Source: Capitulum mitella (lineage: Eukaryota > Arthropoda > Thecostraca > Pollicipedomorpha > Pollicipedidae). From it: DNA of 64,000 bases. Below the pieces are notes generated by a model, which was given only the letters and a program-made list of their open reading frames with translations, did not search any database and was not told the DNA's origin. Made by a program: the position numbers and the translations under genes. This document shows positions 13,744 to 26,680 of this stretch, piece after piece. Every line of letters starts with the position of its first letter. Positions within the stretch are counted from its first letter, which is position 1. The stretch covers positions 35,033,101-35,097,100 of the forward strand of contig CP099840.1 of NCBI GenBank assembly GCA_030062745.1, written 5' to 3'.

Positions 13744-13789
13744 CTAGCGGGAGCACCAGCGCAGCGGCCAACAGCCAGGTCAGCGTCAT
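13744..13789 (-). CDS. First coding exon: signal peptide, probably of the Ig gene at 3.3 kb
   Basis: The start codon lies in a strong context (CCACCATGAC). It opens a classic signal peptide, MTLTWLLAAALVLPL, with a hydrophobic Leu/Ala core and no charged residue. A donor (CTAG|GTCAGG) follows after 15 codons plus one base, so the exon ends in phase 1. The next recognisable minus-strand exon, the Ig exon at 3255-3376, begins in phase 1, so the two join in frame and put the Ig domain directly after the signal peptide, as in lachesin/DIP proteins. The joint model has 168 coding bases (56 codons). Linking them across a 10.4-kb intron is inference; another exon could lie between. The upstream 5' UTR/promoter is GC-rich, with a (GCC)9 run and a 33-bp minisatellite. 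Confidence 0.5.
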
Positions 13790-13841
13790 GGTGGAGCTGC
13801 ACAGCCGCACATGTCGCCGCCAGCCGTGTGTCTCCTGTCGT

Positions 13842-13868
13842 CGCCGCCGCCGCCGCCGCCGCCGCCGC
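13842..13868. repeat. (GCC)9 trinucleotide run upstream of the signal-peptide start
   Basis: Nine uninterrupted GCC/CGG triplets lie 53-79 bases upstream of the minus-strand start codon at 13789, probably in the 5' UTR or core promoter. More interrupted GCC triplets follow to about 13900. Confidence 0.85.
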
Positions 13869-13965
13869 TGCGCCGCCCTCCGCCGCCGACGGCGCCGCGC
13901 GCTGCCGCTGCGCGGCGAGGAGGCGCAGCACGCCGCCGACTGATGCTGGTGCACCACCGGCCCTC

Positions 13966-14722
13966 TGGCGGCCCGTCATCAGACCATCACCGGTCCACCG
14001 GCGGCCCGTCATCGGACCATCACCGGTCCACCGGCGGCCCGTCATCGGACCATCACCGGTCCACCAGCGGCCCGTCATCAGACCAATCCTGATCCACTGA
14101 CGGCCTGCCATCAGACCATCACTGATCCACTGACGGCCCGTCATCAGACCATCACTGATCCACTGACGGCCCGTCATCAGACCAATCCTGATCCACTGAC
14201 GGCCCATCATCAGACCATCACTGGTCCACCGACGGCCCGTCATCAGACCAATCCTGATCCACTGACGGCCCGCCATCAGACCATCACCGGTCCACCGGCG
14301 GCCCGTCATCAGACCACCACCGGCCCTCTGGCGGCCCGTCATCGGACCGTCACCGGTCCACCGGCGGCTCGTCATCAGACCATCACTGGTCCACTGACGG
14401 CCCGCCATCAGACCATCACTGGTCCACCGACGGCCCGCCATCAGACCATCACTGGTCCACTGACGGCCCGCCATCAGACCAATCCTGATCCACTGACGGC
14501 CCGCCATCAGACCATCACTGATCCACTGACGGCCCGTCATCAGACCAATCCTGATCCACTGACGGCCCGTCATCAGACCATCACTGATCCATCGGCGGCC
14601 CGTCATCAGACCAATCCTGATCCACTGGCGGCCCATCATCAAGCCAATCCTGATCCACTGACGGCCCGCCATCAGACCATCACTGGTCCACTGACGGCCC
14701 GTCATCGGACCACCACGGCTTG
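13966..14722. repeat. 33-bp minisatellite, about 23 units
   Basis: The array has tandem units of 33 bp built on CACTGACGGCCCGTCATCAG, followed by either ACCATCACTG or ACCAATCCTG and then GATC/GGTC. Two unit types are interspersed. Because 33 is a multiple of three, a long open frame runs through the array on the minus strand; this is a by-product of the repeat. The array starts about 175 bp upstream of the signal-peptide start codon. Confidence 0.93.
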
Positions 14723-15899
14723 GGGGAGGGGTACTCGGAGGTAAGAGAGATGTATGGGACGTTAACAGGGTAGGTTCTATCGCTATTCTTTTCGTCCAAG
14801 AGGAGGGGGCCTCCAGCCCCTTTTTGGACGCGCCTTTGCATCCTCTGACTGTCAAAGGATTATCATTAGTTTTTCATCGGTCTTTCGAGAGGCCATCAAC
14901 TGTCATGTGATCATCGTCTTATCATCAGCGGCATGTTGTCACAATGTCCAGGAATCATCTTTAGCCCATCGCAGGCGCGCTGCTGACCTGTCATTCAACT
15001 GGGCGATCAGCAATATACCGGCATTTACGACTTCCATTGGTTCATTACCACGCAGTCTTCAGTTTATTGTCCATCAGCGCCCAACCAGTGCAAGACTGTC
15101 CCTGGCTGGTGAATCAACGGCCAATATTCGGTCCATTCCCTGTCCACTTCTGTTTCTTCTTAGAGGTAAAACTGGTCAGACATCGGTCTGTTGCTGATTT
15201 ATTACTGCTCCCTATTTATCGTCATCGGCGCATCCTGTCCACATACGGGCCATGTGAAGCATGTGTGTCCGGTAAAATAACAGACAGGAGGTGACCAACT
15301 GATTGGAACGCAGGCGTGCGTAGCTAGTCTATGAGCCTCTTGCTATCCGGTATGCCTATTGGTGCAAATGAGTAAAATGCCAACCGGTCCCGTTCAGATA
15401 TTATGCTGCTCAGCCACAGCGGTCGTTACAATCTGCAGCATTATCATTGTAGGAGTGGTTTCAAAGTCGGTATGGCCAAACCTATTTGCGCAGTTTTTCT
15501 TCCATGTAACACCGTAGGGCTAATGCTAAACCCACCCTAAGTTCGTAGGAGTGCTGCAGGTTGGCAGGGCTGCAGCCTTACCAGCTCTGTAGACTGCTAT
15601 GTGCATGTTCAGGACGATACGATGTTTCCGAAAAAGTCTCTCCGAAAAAAGTTATGTTACTGCTTGTCGGCACAGTGTGATCTTGAAGGCACTGCACATG
15701 CATCCTGTGTCGAGCATTTGTCTCTCTCTCTCAGTTGGGTCACGTGTGGAACGGAGATCAACACAGGCCTCGTGCCCCCATCCACACCGGGGCCTGTCGC
15801 CTGCCTGTTCCGGGGACAGCTTGCCGAACCCAATCACGCTTCATTCGCCCCATCGGCAGCCTCCGGGCCGTCCCTTAACTAACCCCATCCGGCGGAGAT

Positions 15900-17420
15900 G
15901 CGCGCGAATTTTTACATATCGCGCCGCGGGCGGGGGCGCATCGCCAATCCATCACTCCAGCCGCATTACAGGGTATCGAGCAGGGCGGCGGCGGCGGCCG
16001 TGCCGGCGCATACGGCGGCCGGCGCACGAGGGTCCTCACCGCCGCCGCGCCGACCGCGCCGGCGGCCGAGCGCGGCCTCTAATGATGACCGCCGGCCGAG
16101 AGCGGCCGGGCCGGCGCGGCTCTCGGCTCCCCCCGCGATGTGCCGTCACCGGGGAGCCGCGCCGCCTCTGCCGGGCTGGTCCTGCCACGGCGGAGACGCC
16201 TGGACCGCGCCGCCTCTGCCGGGCTGGTCCTGCCACGGCGGAGACGCCCGGACCCTGGGCCACGGAGATGCCGCCGGCGCCGAACTGTCCCGCTGCTGCG
16301 GAGTCTGGACCGCAGGCTGGACAGTACCGTCGCTGGTAAACTCAGACCGCCGCAGCGGAGACACGCGGACAGCGTCACCGCCTCGAGGCTGCCTGAACTG
16401 ACCGCCACCGCGGACAGAATCGGGCCGATTCTGTCAGTCTGAGAGCACATGAGCTGAGACCGCCATGATGATGCCCGAGCTACGGCGCCGCGGCGGAGCC
16501 TTCTGCACCGTTCCGATCAGCACGGAGCCGGCTCAGCTGCTCCACTGCCGCGGAGCCAGGAGCTCCGTGCCGCCCGGAGCCGGGCGCATCGAGCTCCCTG
16601 ACCTCGGAGTGACGGCACGGAGCCGGCTCAGTGCAGTGCGGTGCGGCCAGAAGCGGCGCCGTGGCCCGGGATGGCCCGCCTGGACACCGGGGCGGCCAGC
16701 CGTGAAACGAACCGCATGAAAACAAAAATAATCGCTCCGCCGGGCGGGGGGCGGGCCGAGAGAGGCGCCCGTGACGGGCCGTTGGTCTTCCCGCTGGGAA
16801 TACGTCAGCTCAGACTCGGACCGAGTGTGTGGGAGTATGCGACCCCGGTGTCTGAGAATGGAGTAGGCCGGCGGCGGCCGGTAAATGCAGTTTTTGAAAT
16901 GTTGCTGCCTGATTCTCCACCAGAAACGGCCAGCCCACGATCATTGGGGTTCGGATGTCACGTCGATTTTGTTCTCATCTTCGGCCTAATGACCACGATC
17001 ATAAACCGTACCTGGGCTCGGAGTATTTGCCTGAGGAAGAGCGAAACCTTTCTGTGGCCCAGATGCAAAACATCGTTATCCCACTTTGCGCCGCTGTCGG
17101 AGGAATTAGGCCATAAAATTAATGTTTCAACTTATTTGATTAATTCGAGTTATGCGCCTGTAAATCTCGGCGCGAATTGGCCGTGGCCCGGTCCCAGGTG
17201 CCGCTATTGGTTCACTGTTAGGCCGTGATGAATAGGCCACGGCCGCGGCTACAAATCCCGCCAGGATACAAATGCTCCGGCAGATGAAAACGTCGTCGGC
17301 GGCGGCCGCGCGGCACTGAGACGGGCCCGCAGGAAGCGCCTCGGGCGCGGAGCGCGGCCGGAACAGGTGCAGAGAGCAGAGACTCGGCGGGACGACCCAG
17401 GCTGGCGTCTCGTCCTCGGC
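15900..17420. other. GC/CpG-rich island, possible promoter region
   Basis: Dense CpG and GGC/GCC runs (15900-16760, 17270-17420) stand out from the surrounding AT-richer DNA. It lies about 2-3.5 kb upstream, on the minus strand, of the signal-peptide exon at 13.79 kb. It could hold an upstream 5' UTR exon or promoter, but no splice-linked exon was identified. Confidence 0.4.
16159..16254. repeat. 48-bp tandem duplication in a CpG-rich island
   Basis: Two nearly identical 48-bp copies beginning GCGCCGCCTCTGCCGGGCTG lie at 16159 and 16207. Open frames on both strands here simply reflect GC-rich sequence lacking stop codons. Confidence 0.85.
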
Positions 17421-18055
17421 GGGGCGCCGGGACGGGCCCAGTGTATTCCATTCCTGTTGTTTGGCCTGGTCCACGTGCGTGCCTTTGGTTTCTGCCTTCA
17501 TGACTGTCATTGGACAGTCGCCAGGCACTGGATCGATGCAAAGTTAGGCGCTGGCTGAGGCCGAGGAGAAACCTGCGCTCGCCAATGAGCAGATGATTCG
17601 TGCAATACGGCCACTCAGCACATTCCACTACGGAGTGGACCTCGCCGATGTGGTGCGGATGATCGTGAGAAAAGTTCACATGTGCTGCAATCGCTGCGGT
17701 GTGGAGAGCGTGGTGGAAGGCGGTTCTCTACATCGAAGCGGTTCACTAGAGCCTGCCACCCGCCTCAGAGTGGGTCCGGGCACGCTTTCCTCAGGCAGCC
17801 GTTTAGCGCGGCCATGACCCCCGTTGTTTACCAAGATCCCTGTAACCGACACCCACGTACATCGCACGATGCGATGCGCACGTGTGTGCTATCGTCTTTG
17901 TTGGCCGAGTTCTTATTAGCTCGGGTTCAGTTTGAGATCATCAGACTCAGACCGCAAAAGCTCGTAGACTGCAGTGCTGCTGGATTTGGAGATGGACTCC
18001 ACCTCCCGCCTGTTCCGTTTGCGGCGGCCGAGGCGTCTGCATGACAATGTCTGAC

Positions 18056-18515
18056 GCTGTTGACAGTAACGGCTGGTAACAGTGGTGATTGGCGCTGATG
18101 ACGTCGGTAGTCCGCATTGGTTAGAGCGGAGGCTGGTGGCGACAATGACCGGTGTCGGTGACGGTGGTGGTCAGGGACTGGTGACTTTGGTGTTGGTAAC
18201 TGTGGTAGTTGGTATCGGCGACAGAAGTGGCCGGCAATGAAGGCGGCAGCAGTGGTCCGTGCTGGCGACGGCAGCAGTTGGTGCCAATGACAGCAGTGGT
18301 CTGTGTCAGTGACAGCGGAGGTCCGTTAGTGACAGAGGCGGCCAGTTTTGGTGGCAGCAGTGGTCGGTGCTAGTGACAGCAGCGGTTGGTGCCAGTGAAG
18401 CAGTAGTCGGTGCTAGTGGCAGCAGTGGTCGGTGTCAGTGACAGCAGCGGTCTGTGTTAGTGACAGCTGTAGTCGGTGTCAGTGACAGCAGTGGTCAGTA
18501 CCGTGGGCAGCAGCA
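18056..18515. repeat. 22-bp minisatellite, about 20 units
   Basis: Units are close to AGTGACAGCAGTGGTCGGTG TC, with frequent substitutions. It is best preserved at 18370-18510. Confidence 0.85.
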
Positions 18516-18519
18516 ATCG

Positions 18520-20639
18520 GTGTCGGAGGCGGCGCCCAACGGCGTCGATCCCCAGCTGCCGTCGGCGCCGACCCGGACCGTCGGCGCCGACGGAGAGAGA
18601 GCGCGACGACAGGCGAACCTCACGTCCCAATAAACGGCCCATTCCCGTGAAATGCGATTGATCCGGCTATTTACACGGTCCGTAACCGGGACGGGGGGAC
18701 TGTTGGGGTCGTCTGATGTCGGCGGACACAGCACCGGATGTCGGCGGACAGGACGGGACGAGACAGGCTTGATAAACCCGCACGGATAAGGGATAGAGAA
18801 GGGTGTAATTGACCACGCCCCTAGATGTAGATAAGGAGAGCAGCGCAAGATAGAGAGAACTGTCTTGGTTTGCAACGGAAAGCAGCAGGACAGCAGATCC
18901 CATCACTCCTTAAAGTAGGGCAAGATCCAGGGAAACCGAAGTTTCGTGATTAAAAAAAGTTATTAAGGGTTCCTCTTGCTTGCGGAAAAGTGTTAAGTGG
19001 TACGAAAACAAATTGCGGGGGTGAAGTAAAGACACATAGTGCTAAGAAACAGGGAAACGTGTTTTATGATTGACTTCGTGGACTTCTGGGGCCTACATAC
19101 TGTCACTGTGAGTGAGAAACCATTCTAAAGAGTAAAGGACCCCTGAAGCCAAAAGCGGTCGACACGCACAGCCACAGAAGCGTGGCCTAAAGCCTGGTGG
19201 TTTGCGATGCACAAGAAAACTCATAGCGCAGGGGTCTCTGTGTGTAAAGGGCCTAGAAAGCGAGAGAGTGGAGGGAGTTAACGTCGGTGTTTGCTGTCGC
19301 ACCCTGAGCCCAAGAATGCAGGCCCCAATCCGTTAAGGCCTAAAGGCACAACTGTACATGTCACGTGACGTGCCAGTGCTCCGACCAAAGGACGTGAAGT
19401 CCTGCGGGGCCAGGAAATGTCGCTGTAACATCAACTGCCAGGGGCCTCGAAGCTTACAAATTCCAAAATCTGAAGACTCCTCGCCATGAGAGTTTTCCAG
19501 TCCGTGTAGGGACCTCGAATAATGGATGCTAGCAATGTTTCAGAGCCCAAAAGGAAAGAAGATTACCCATCAGCTCCTGTTGTCCAGCCAAGCCTGACCC
19601 ACCAACTCTTACTGCCCCGTCATATCCGACTCATTAACTCCGTCCGTCGGTTTTTGCCTATTCGACCAGATTTTGCACATAATTGCCTCTCCTGGGTCTC
19701 TCCTTGTCTCTCCTCGGCATGTCTCTCCTATATTCTATTCCCTTTCGCCACCGGTCCTTTCCAGTTATCTGGCTGCGTCCGACCGGTAAGCCCCCCTTTC
19801 CTGCTGGTGTTTCACGCGGCCCCGCCGTCCTTTTCCCTCAGTCCACCATCCGTCCAGAGGTGGCGCTGTAAATGAGCTGCAACATCTCACCTATTGGCAG
19901 TCGAGACAAATCGTCACAGCTGCTTCGCAAACCTATTACCAGTAAACCTGCCGCGTTCCCAGCCTACCTCCCTCCCTCTCTCACTCTCCCTTTCTCTTCC
20001 TGCTTCTTTCTTTTCTGTCGTCTCTCTCTTCTCTCACCCCCTCTCTATTTTTCCCTTCCTCCTCGCTCCCATTTCGTTCTCTCTTTCTCACTGTCTCTCC
20101 TGTGTCTGTCATGGGGATGACGTCAACAAGGTGCGTTCAAAAAGGATAATTTACGAATGTTATTCCACAACTGACCCAGTCACCGCAAAGATAAAAATTG
20201 TGAGGTCGTAGTGGGCCGGAATTTTTTACTTCGTCGCTGTCAACACGGCTTCTGAGACCGTGTGAGCATAATGCTGCACTCGTTCCCTCCCTGAGGTATT
20301 CAGTACATGATTGTCGAGAACTTTTATGAACCTGGCTTGCGTTTTAGTCAAACAAACAGCTCTCCAAATAGACAGATTGACTTACACCACGGGTGTAGGA
20401 GCCTATAGGTCACGCAAAGTGGTATCTCTACCAACCAAAGCGTCCTTTTATCCCAGTTTTATGGTGTTGCATGGAAAGCTTTACACTCAGAATGACTCCA
20501 ACCTTGCTTCTTTTAAACACGCGCCTCCGCACAAAAATGACACTTTCAACCTTTCAATCTTGGGAAGTTTCGACGCGTTCGACAATCTGGCTCCAGCGAC
20601 CAAACAATTGCATCTAAAGAGAAATCTATATGCCATTTG
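18520..20639. other. No gene seen
   Basis: Holds a pyrimidine-rich stretch (19960-20110, CTCTC/CCTCC) and text near 19440-19520 (AGGGGCCTCGAAGC, GGGACCTCGAATAATGGA) resembling the tandem repeat at 1.35-1.88 kb. Confidence 0.5.
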
Positions 20640-23600
20640 AGAGATGTGTGTCTGTCTGTCGTCAAATCTTTCCTCCGGTCCAGAGCCCAAACGGACTGAC
20701 GGATGGGTACGTGCCGCGAACCGTTCGAAAGATCCCGCGCACCGCCAGAGAATCCGCTCGTTTTCGTTCCACTGTGCCCCGTCGTTGGCGCGTGCGGCGC
20801 CCTTAAAGGGCTGATCTTTAGCCCATAGGGCTAACACGTACAACGGAGAAACGCAAACAGCGCCAAACATTGCTTCGGTTCCGACGAGTTTTCTCAGCAA
20901 CCACGGGTCAGATCGCCCTCAAAACGCATCTGCATGGAAAGGCAATTGAACGGGCAATCGCGTGGAACAAAACACGTTTCATTGCGCGCAACACAAGTCA
21001 CACGTAAACGAAGGCAATGTGAAAAAGCTATTGTCTGGGCGTTTTTAGAATTTGGTATGGTGCTGGCGATCCAGAGATCGCAGCGACTCCGAAAAAGCAT
21101 CACGGTGTAGTTTCGTGTACCGTCTTTCGTTCGTACCGGAAGCCCAAAGGCTTTGACCCATGGTGGGTGTGCCACGCCGCCTGAAAACAGACGATGCACT
21201 AATTGTCGAAACCCATATCGATTCCGCTTCAATATCGCGTAGAAGCTTTTGACTTTTTGCAACGAAAATCACATCAGCGTGTAACCCGTTCTTTTTTGCC
21301 CTGTATCAACCGAACAAAGTTGTCGTATTTTGTTGTAATATGGCTGTAATAGATCGCTTGGTAAAGTCCTGCATATCCTACCGGGGATTTATCCCGAAAA
21401 AGAATTGATGCAGGCTGCAGTCATAGGCTCAAGTTCCGGCCAGATAAAATGAATAGCGCACGCGCTCCTCAAACGCTGGGCTCTGCGTAGTAAAAAACTC
21501 GGCACGTTTCGTTGTCAATTAGTCTTGGTTCCAGAAACCTGTCCTGGCTATCCATGACTTGAATTGGATATTCTCTGTAAAAAAATGAACATCATATTAC
21601 TCAGAATATTACTGTGTGCGTTATGAATGACCAGGGACAGGGAGGAAGATGGCTATTTGACATGTTTTTTTTTTTTACATTCTGTGTCAGGCGTCGAGGC
21701 AGCCACCATGATTGGATGATCAAAGCGAAATGCAAAATGAGATCAAGTGCATTTAGAAACGGGGTCTGTCACGCACAGTAGCGTCCGGCAAGGAGCACGT
21801 TACCGTAATTTATGACATTGCACGTCCCAAAACTAACCAAGGATACCAAAGGTAAGATTGCTTCGAAAAGGATACTTTTGGAAACTGGGCAATTCATCGT
21901 TAAAATCTTGTTTAACGAAGTATGCGACGAGCCCTAGCCTATACACTGTTTCTGAAGCGTGTGTCTGTCTGTCTGTCGACAAATCTTTGCTCCGGTCTAG
22001 GGCCCAAACGGATAGGCGGATCGGCACATGCCTCGCACCGTTCGAAAGGTCTCGAGCGCCGCCAGAAAATCCGCTCATTCTCGTCCCGCTGCGACCCGTC
22101 GTTGGCGCGTGCCGCGCGATTCAAAGACTGACTTTTAGCCCGTAGGGATAACACGTAAAAAGGGGAAACGCAAAAGGCGTCAAACGTTGTTTCAGTCCTG
22201 CGACTTTTTTCGGCAACCACGGGTCGGATCGGCTCGAAACGCACCAACCTAGAATGGCAATTGAACGGGCAATCGCGTGGCCACAAAACACGTTTCAATG
22301 CGCGCCGCACGTGCCAGGCGCAGGCGAAGGTAATGTCAAAATGCCGTTCTGGGCGTGATTCAGAATTGGGAGTGGTGCTGGCGATCCAGAGATTGCAGCG
22401 ACTCAGAAAAGCATCACGGTGTAGCTCCGTGTACCGTCTTTCGTTCGTACCGGAAGACCATAGACCATAGGCCATAGACCATAGGCTTCGACCATAGGCC
22501 AAGACCATCGACCCACGGTTCGGGTGCCACGCCGCCCAGAAGCAGACGATGCATTCCCAGACATTCTCGAACCCCATATCGATTCCACTTCAATATCACC
22601 TACAAGCTTTTGACTTTTTGCAATGAAAATAACATCAGCGTGTAGCCGGTTTTTTGTGCCCCATATCAGTCCAAAAAATCAACGTATTTTGTTGTAGTAT
22701 GTCTGTAATACACCATTTGGTAACGTCCTGCATACCCTAACGCGGATTCATCACAAAAAAGAATTCATGCCGGCAGCAGCCACAGGCTCAATTCACAGCC
22801 AAATAAAATAAATAGCGCACGAGCTCCTCAAACCCTGCAATTTGCTTAGTTAAAAACTCGGCATGTTTCATTGTCAAAATAGTCTCGGTTTCAGAAGACT
22901 GTCTTGGCCTCCCAGACACAGTGACTTGAAATGGGTATCTTCTCAAAGAAAATTGGATAGCGCGTCGCACAGCGTCCTGTCTGCGTTTAAGAAGGATGTT
23001 CATAGGCAAGGTGGAAAATGACTACTCTCCATGTTTTTCATCATTTGTGTCGGACGTAAAGACTCTCACCAAAACCAGATCATGAAAGCGAAATGCAAAA
23101 TAAAATAAAGGGCATTTAGAAAAGGGTTTCGTCATGTACAAGAGCGTCCAGCAAGAAGCACGTTACCACCATTCATGATCATCCGCGCTCCAAAGCCGAA
23201 AACCAAGCAAAGATCCCAAAGGTCAGACTGCTTTGACACCTAAACTTTTGGAAACCAGACAGTTCAGCGTTCTTGAACCTTGCTTAACGAAGTAAGCGGC
23301 GAGCCCTAGTCTATATACTATTTGAGAAACGTGTGTCTGTTGTCAAACCTTTCTTCCAGGGCCCAAACAGATCGGCGAATAGGCACGAGCCGTGCACCGT
23401 TCGGAAGGTCTCGTGCGCCGCCAGGCAATCCGCTAATTTTCGTCCCCCTGCGACGCGTCGTTGGCGCGTGCCACGCGCGTAAAGGCTGATTTTAGGCCCA
23501 TAGGGATAGCACGTAAAAGGGGAAATGCAGCCAGCGTCAAACATCGTTTCGGTTCCGGCGAGTTTTCTCAGCAACCACGGGTCGGACCGGCTCCAAGCAC

Positions 23601-24655
23601 ATCTACTTGGAAAGACAATTGAACCGGCAATCGCTTGGCATACATCACGTTTCAGTGTGCACGACACGTGCCACACGCAAACGACGGCAATGTGGAAAAG
23701 CTGTTTCTGGGCGTTTTTCAGAATGGGGTGTGGTGCTGGCAATCCAGAGATCACAGCGACTCGGAAGAAGCATCACAGCGTAGCTCCGTGTACCGTCTTT
23801 CATTCGCACCGGAAGCCCAAAGACTTCGACCCGTGGTGCGGGTGCTACGCCGCCTGGAAGCAGACGATACACTCATTGTCGAAACCCATATCGATTCCAC
23901 TTCAATATCGCGCAAAGGTTTTTGACTTTCTGCAATGAAAATCACACCAACCTGTAGTCCGTTCTTTTGTGCTCCATATCAACCCAAAAAAATCACCTGA
24001 TTTCATAATAGTATGTCTTGAATACGTCATCTGGTAAAATCCTGCATGTCTTAATGACGATTCATCGGGAAAAAGAAATTGATGCCGGCTGCAGTCGTAG
24101 GCTCAAATCTCAGCCCACATAAAATGAACAGCGCACGCGCGGCTCAAAACCTCGGATCCGCTTTGCTAAAAACTCGGCACATACCGTTGTCAAAGTATCT
24201 CGGATTCAGACGGCTATCTTGGCTTCCGAGAGACAGTGACTCGAAATAGGTATCCTCTTAACAGAAACTGAACAGCACATCGCGTAACGTTCTACGTGAG
24301 TTGAGGAATGTTCAAGGGCAAAGAGCACAAAAACCTATTTCCCAAACTATTTTTGTGTAGGACGTAGACACCGCCACCAAAATCGTATCATGAAAGCAAA
24401 ATGCAAAATGAAATTAAGGGCATTTAGAACCGCAGTATGTCATGTACAGGAGCGCCCAGCAAGGAGCATGTTACAGTCATCGCTGACAATCCGCGACCCA
24501 AAACCCAAAAACCACTGCCAAAGATCACAAAGACAAAGACTAACAAGGAAAGCCAGACTGCTTCCAAACTGGTTCCATGGGAAACCGGACTTTTCATTGT
24601 TCATAGAACTTGCTTAACGAAGTAAGCGGCAAGCCCTAGTATATTCTGTTTTAGA
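20640..24655. repeat. Three-unit tandem repeat, about 1.3-1.37 kb per unit
   Basis: The same landmarks recur in the same order: GTGTCTGTCTGTCG near 20645, 21960 and (variant) 23331; CGTGTACCGTCTTTCGTTCG near 21115, 22428 and (CATTCG) 23787; GCTTTTGACTTTTTGCAA near 21245, 22605 and (variant) 23918; AGCACGTTACC near 21796, 23158 and (variant) 24464; and TGCTTAACGAAGTAAGCGG near 23281 and 24610. Spacings are about 1315 and 1370 bp. Fragmented frames appear on the minus strand in each copy, but none stays open across copies, so I see no supported gene. Confidence 0.85.
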
Positions 24656-24659
24656 TTCT

Positions 24660-26680
24660 CGCGTACAATTATACATAGGGCACATGACAAAGTTGAAGAT
24701 TAGGTCATGATGCAAGTTTACGCCTTGACCCAGGTAAACATCGGGCCGTTTTTGACAAAAGCAATGTCCACTCAGAGTGTATTCACCGCATGAGTTCATT
24801 TACGCCACATGTCGTCGCCGGAAGGGAAGTGCTTACTTTAAGTCCCGCGTTAGAACATACGCAGCAAAATGCTGACTTCGAAAATATGTTCGGGTAAGTG
24901 GGTCATCGTCGCCTTTTTTGAAGTTCGACTCGATTCGATTCGTTGTTTGCACTGTATTAATTATCAAATATACCTCATTTAATGCTCTATAACTTTCCCT
25001 GCTTACTAATGGACGGCTTGAAAACCTGTCACGTCACGTACAGCCAATTCTGACCACTCATGTCATGTTAATGCGTTTCTGAAGATGTTGGTAAATCACT
25101 TTTACTTTTAAATCTTTGGCCTTACCTCCGACGTCATATATGGCCTAGAAGTCAACAGATGGAGAATATCTGGGGCCTTGGGATGACAGGGTATCGATGG
25201 ACGTCCAAATCATCGAAATCGCACCATTGGTTCTCGAGGTATATGGGGGGAGGAGAGGCAACTAATGCCCCTTCCAATAACTGGTGGTTAGCGAAATGCC
25301 CCGCTTACCGCCGGGTTATGTTCCCTAGTCCTGTATCCATCCTCTTTAAAGGAAAACGATCTACCAGCCGTTGTCATTTTTTGTTCCACTGGCTAGCGGT
25401 GTCATATTCTTTTTTTTGTTCACGGGATCTCGAGAAACCACCGAAATGCCACGGTGGACCAATGGCAGTAGACGAGCTGAAATCCAGAGAAGTCTTTAGT
25501 GGGCTTCGTCATGTTCTTTTGAACGGCGAACGATGCCCCAGACTTTTAATAGCACTATTAATACCTGACTAACAGACCAAGCAAGGATCAAACACCGATT
25601 TCGATCCTTATTAACAAATATGATGAAAACACGGACGGTTGTGGGAATCAAATGACGAAGCAGTGAAGATTCGAGCCAAAATGTCCAATAACCAAGTTAC
25701 TGTCCATCCTCTGCAATGTGTAGCGGACTTTGGTAGCAACATCAAAGCTCGCAGATATCAGCAGCACGTCTGCCGCAAGCACGTGTTGTTTTTTGGGTAT
25801 TTTCCTGTTGTGCCCCGGCTGGAGTCGGAGAGGGAATGGAGAGGGGCCACGCGGCAAGGATGGAGGATCACCAAAGCCGCCCCCCGGGGAGGCTGGCGGA
25901 TTTTCAGACGGCCATGTCATTTATCACCAGGGATCACCTTGATGTGAGAGAGCCAGAGAGGCAAGGCGTTGCCGACGAAGAAGGAAAAACACGGAAGAAA
26001 CTATGTGTAGGATGGCAGCCTATCGGTGACCTCGGTAATGAAAAAGAAGCAAACCAAATGGAATGTAAAATTAGTTTGTACTTCTTGGGAACAGCTGGGT
26101 AATGACTTCTGTTCTTTTTTCATTTGGCCGGGATGGGTGTGGGTGGGGGCAAAAGGTGTTTCCGCTTGTTATCAGCACTGCTGACGAAGCGTTATAGTCC
26201 TGAGCAGTGACTGGCAGACCTACTCATTTTCCATTTCTCATTTGCCATCTAGTCTGTGTTCCTACTTATTACATTTCGTGTTACAGCAAATGTAACTTTG
26301 GTTTAACCAAAGACGCGTAGTTAAGTCATGGCTTGCCCCGAAGCATTTCATGCGCTTCTGATGACATGTTTCTAAAAAGCACAGATGTGTCATGACTGCT
26401 TGTATTTATTGTGGGTTGTCTACTGGGAACATCTTTACGTGCCAAAATGACAATGACTGGAAACGAATGGTCCAATGACCATCAATGTCCTTGAACAAGT
26501 TCATCTGAGACCGGTATGGTATAATTCATTTAATCCACGTGCGGGGTGGCGAACTGAAAGAGTGAGAACGCGGTGACATAAACGACGCCTGAACATCGTC
26601 GCGTAAACTACGTCTATGGTGGTAGCTGGAGCTTCGAACAGTGAACCGGCCTATGATAGTCTTCTAAGCTCTTGCGTAGG
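24660..26680. other. No gene seen
   Basis: Only short frames without recognisable motifs; the longest (25159-25572) has no domain signal. Confidence 0.5.

Noticed and set aside
13713-14855. A 380-codon open frame on the minus strand
   Set aside because: It is open only because it runs through a 33-bp (multiple of three) minisatellite and a GCC tract. Its product is an 11-residue repeat with no domain, and it is in a different frame from the signal-peptide start.
15599-16450. Long overlapping open frames on both strands
   Set aside because: GC-rich sequence with few stop codons plus a 48-bp duplication; all frames are equally Arg/Pro/Ala-rich and none has a domain or splice support.
21939-22577. 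A 212-codon minus-strand frame
   Set aside because: It lies in the middle unit of the 1.3-kb tandem repeat. The other two units break the frame and the product matches no family I know.
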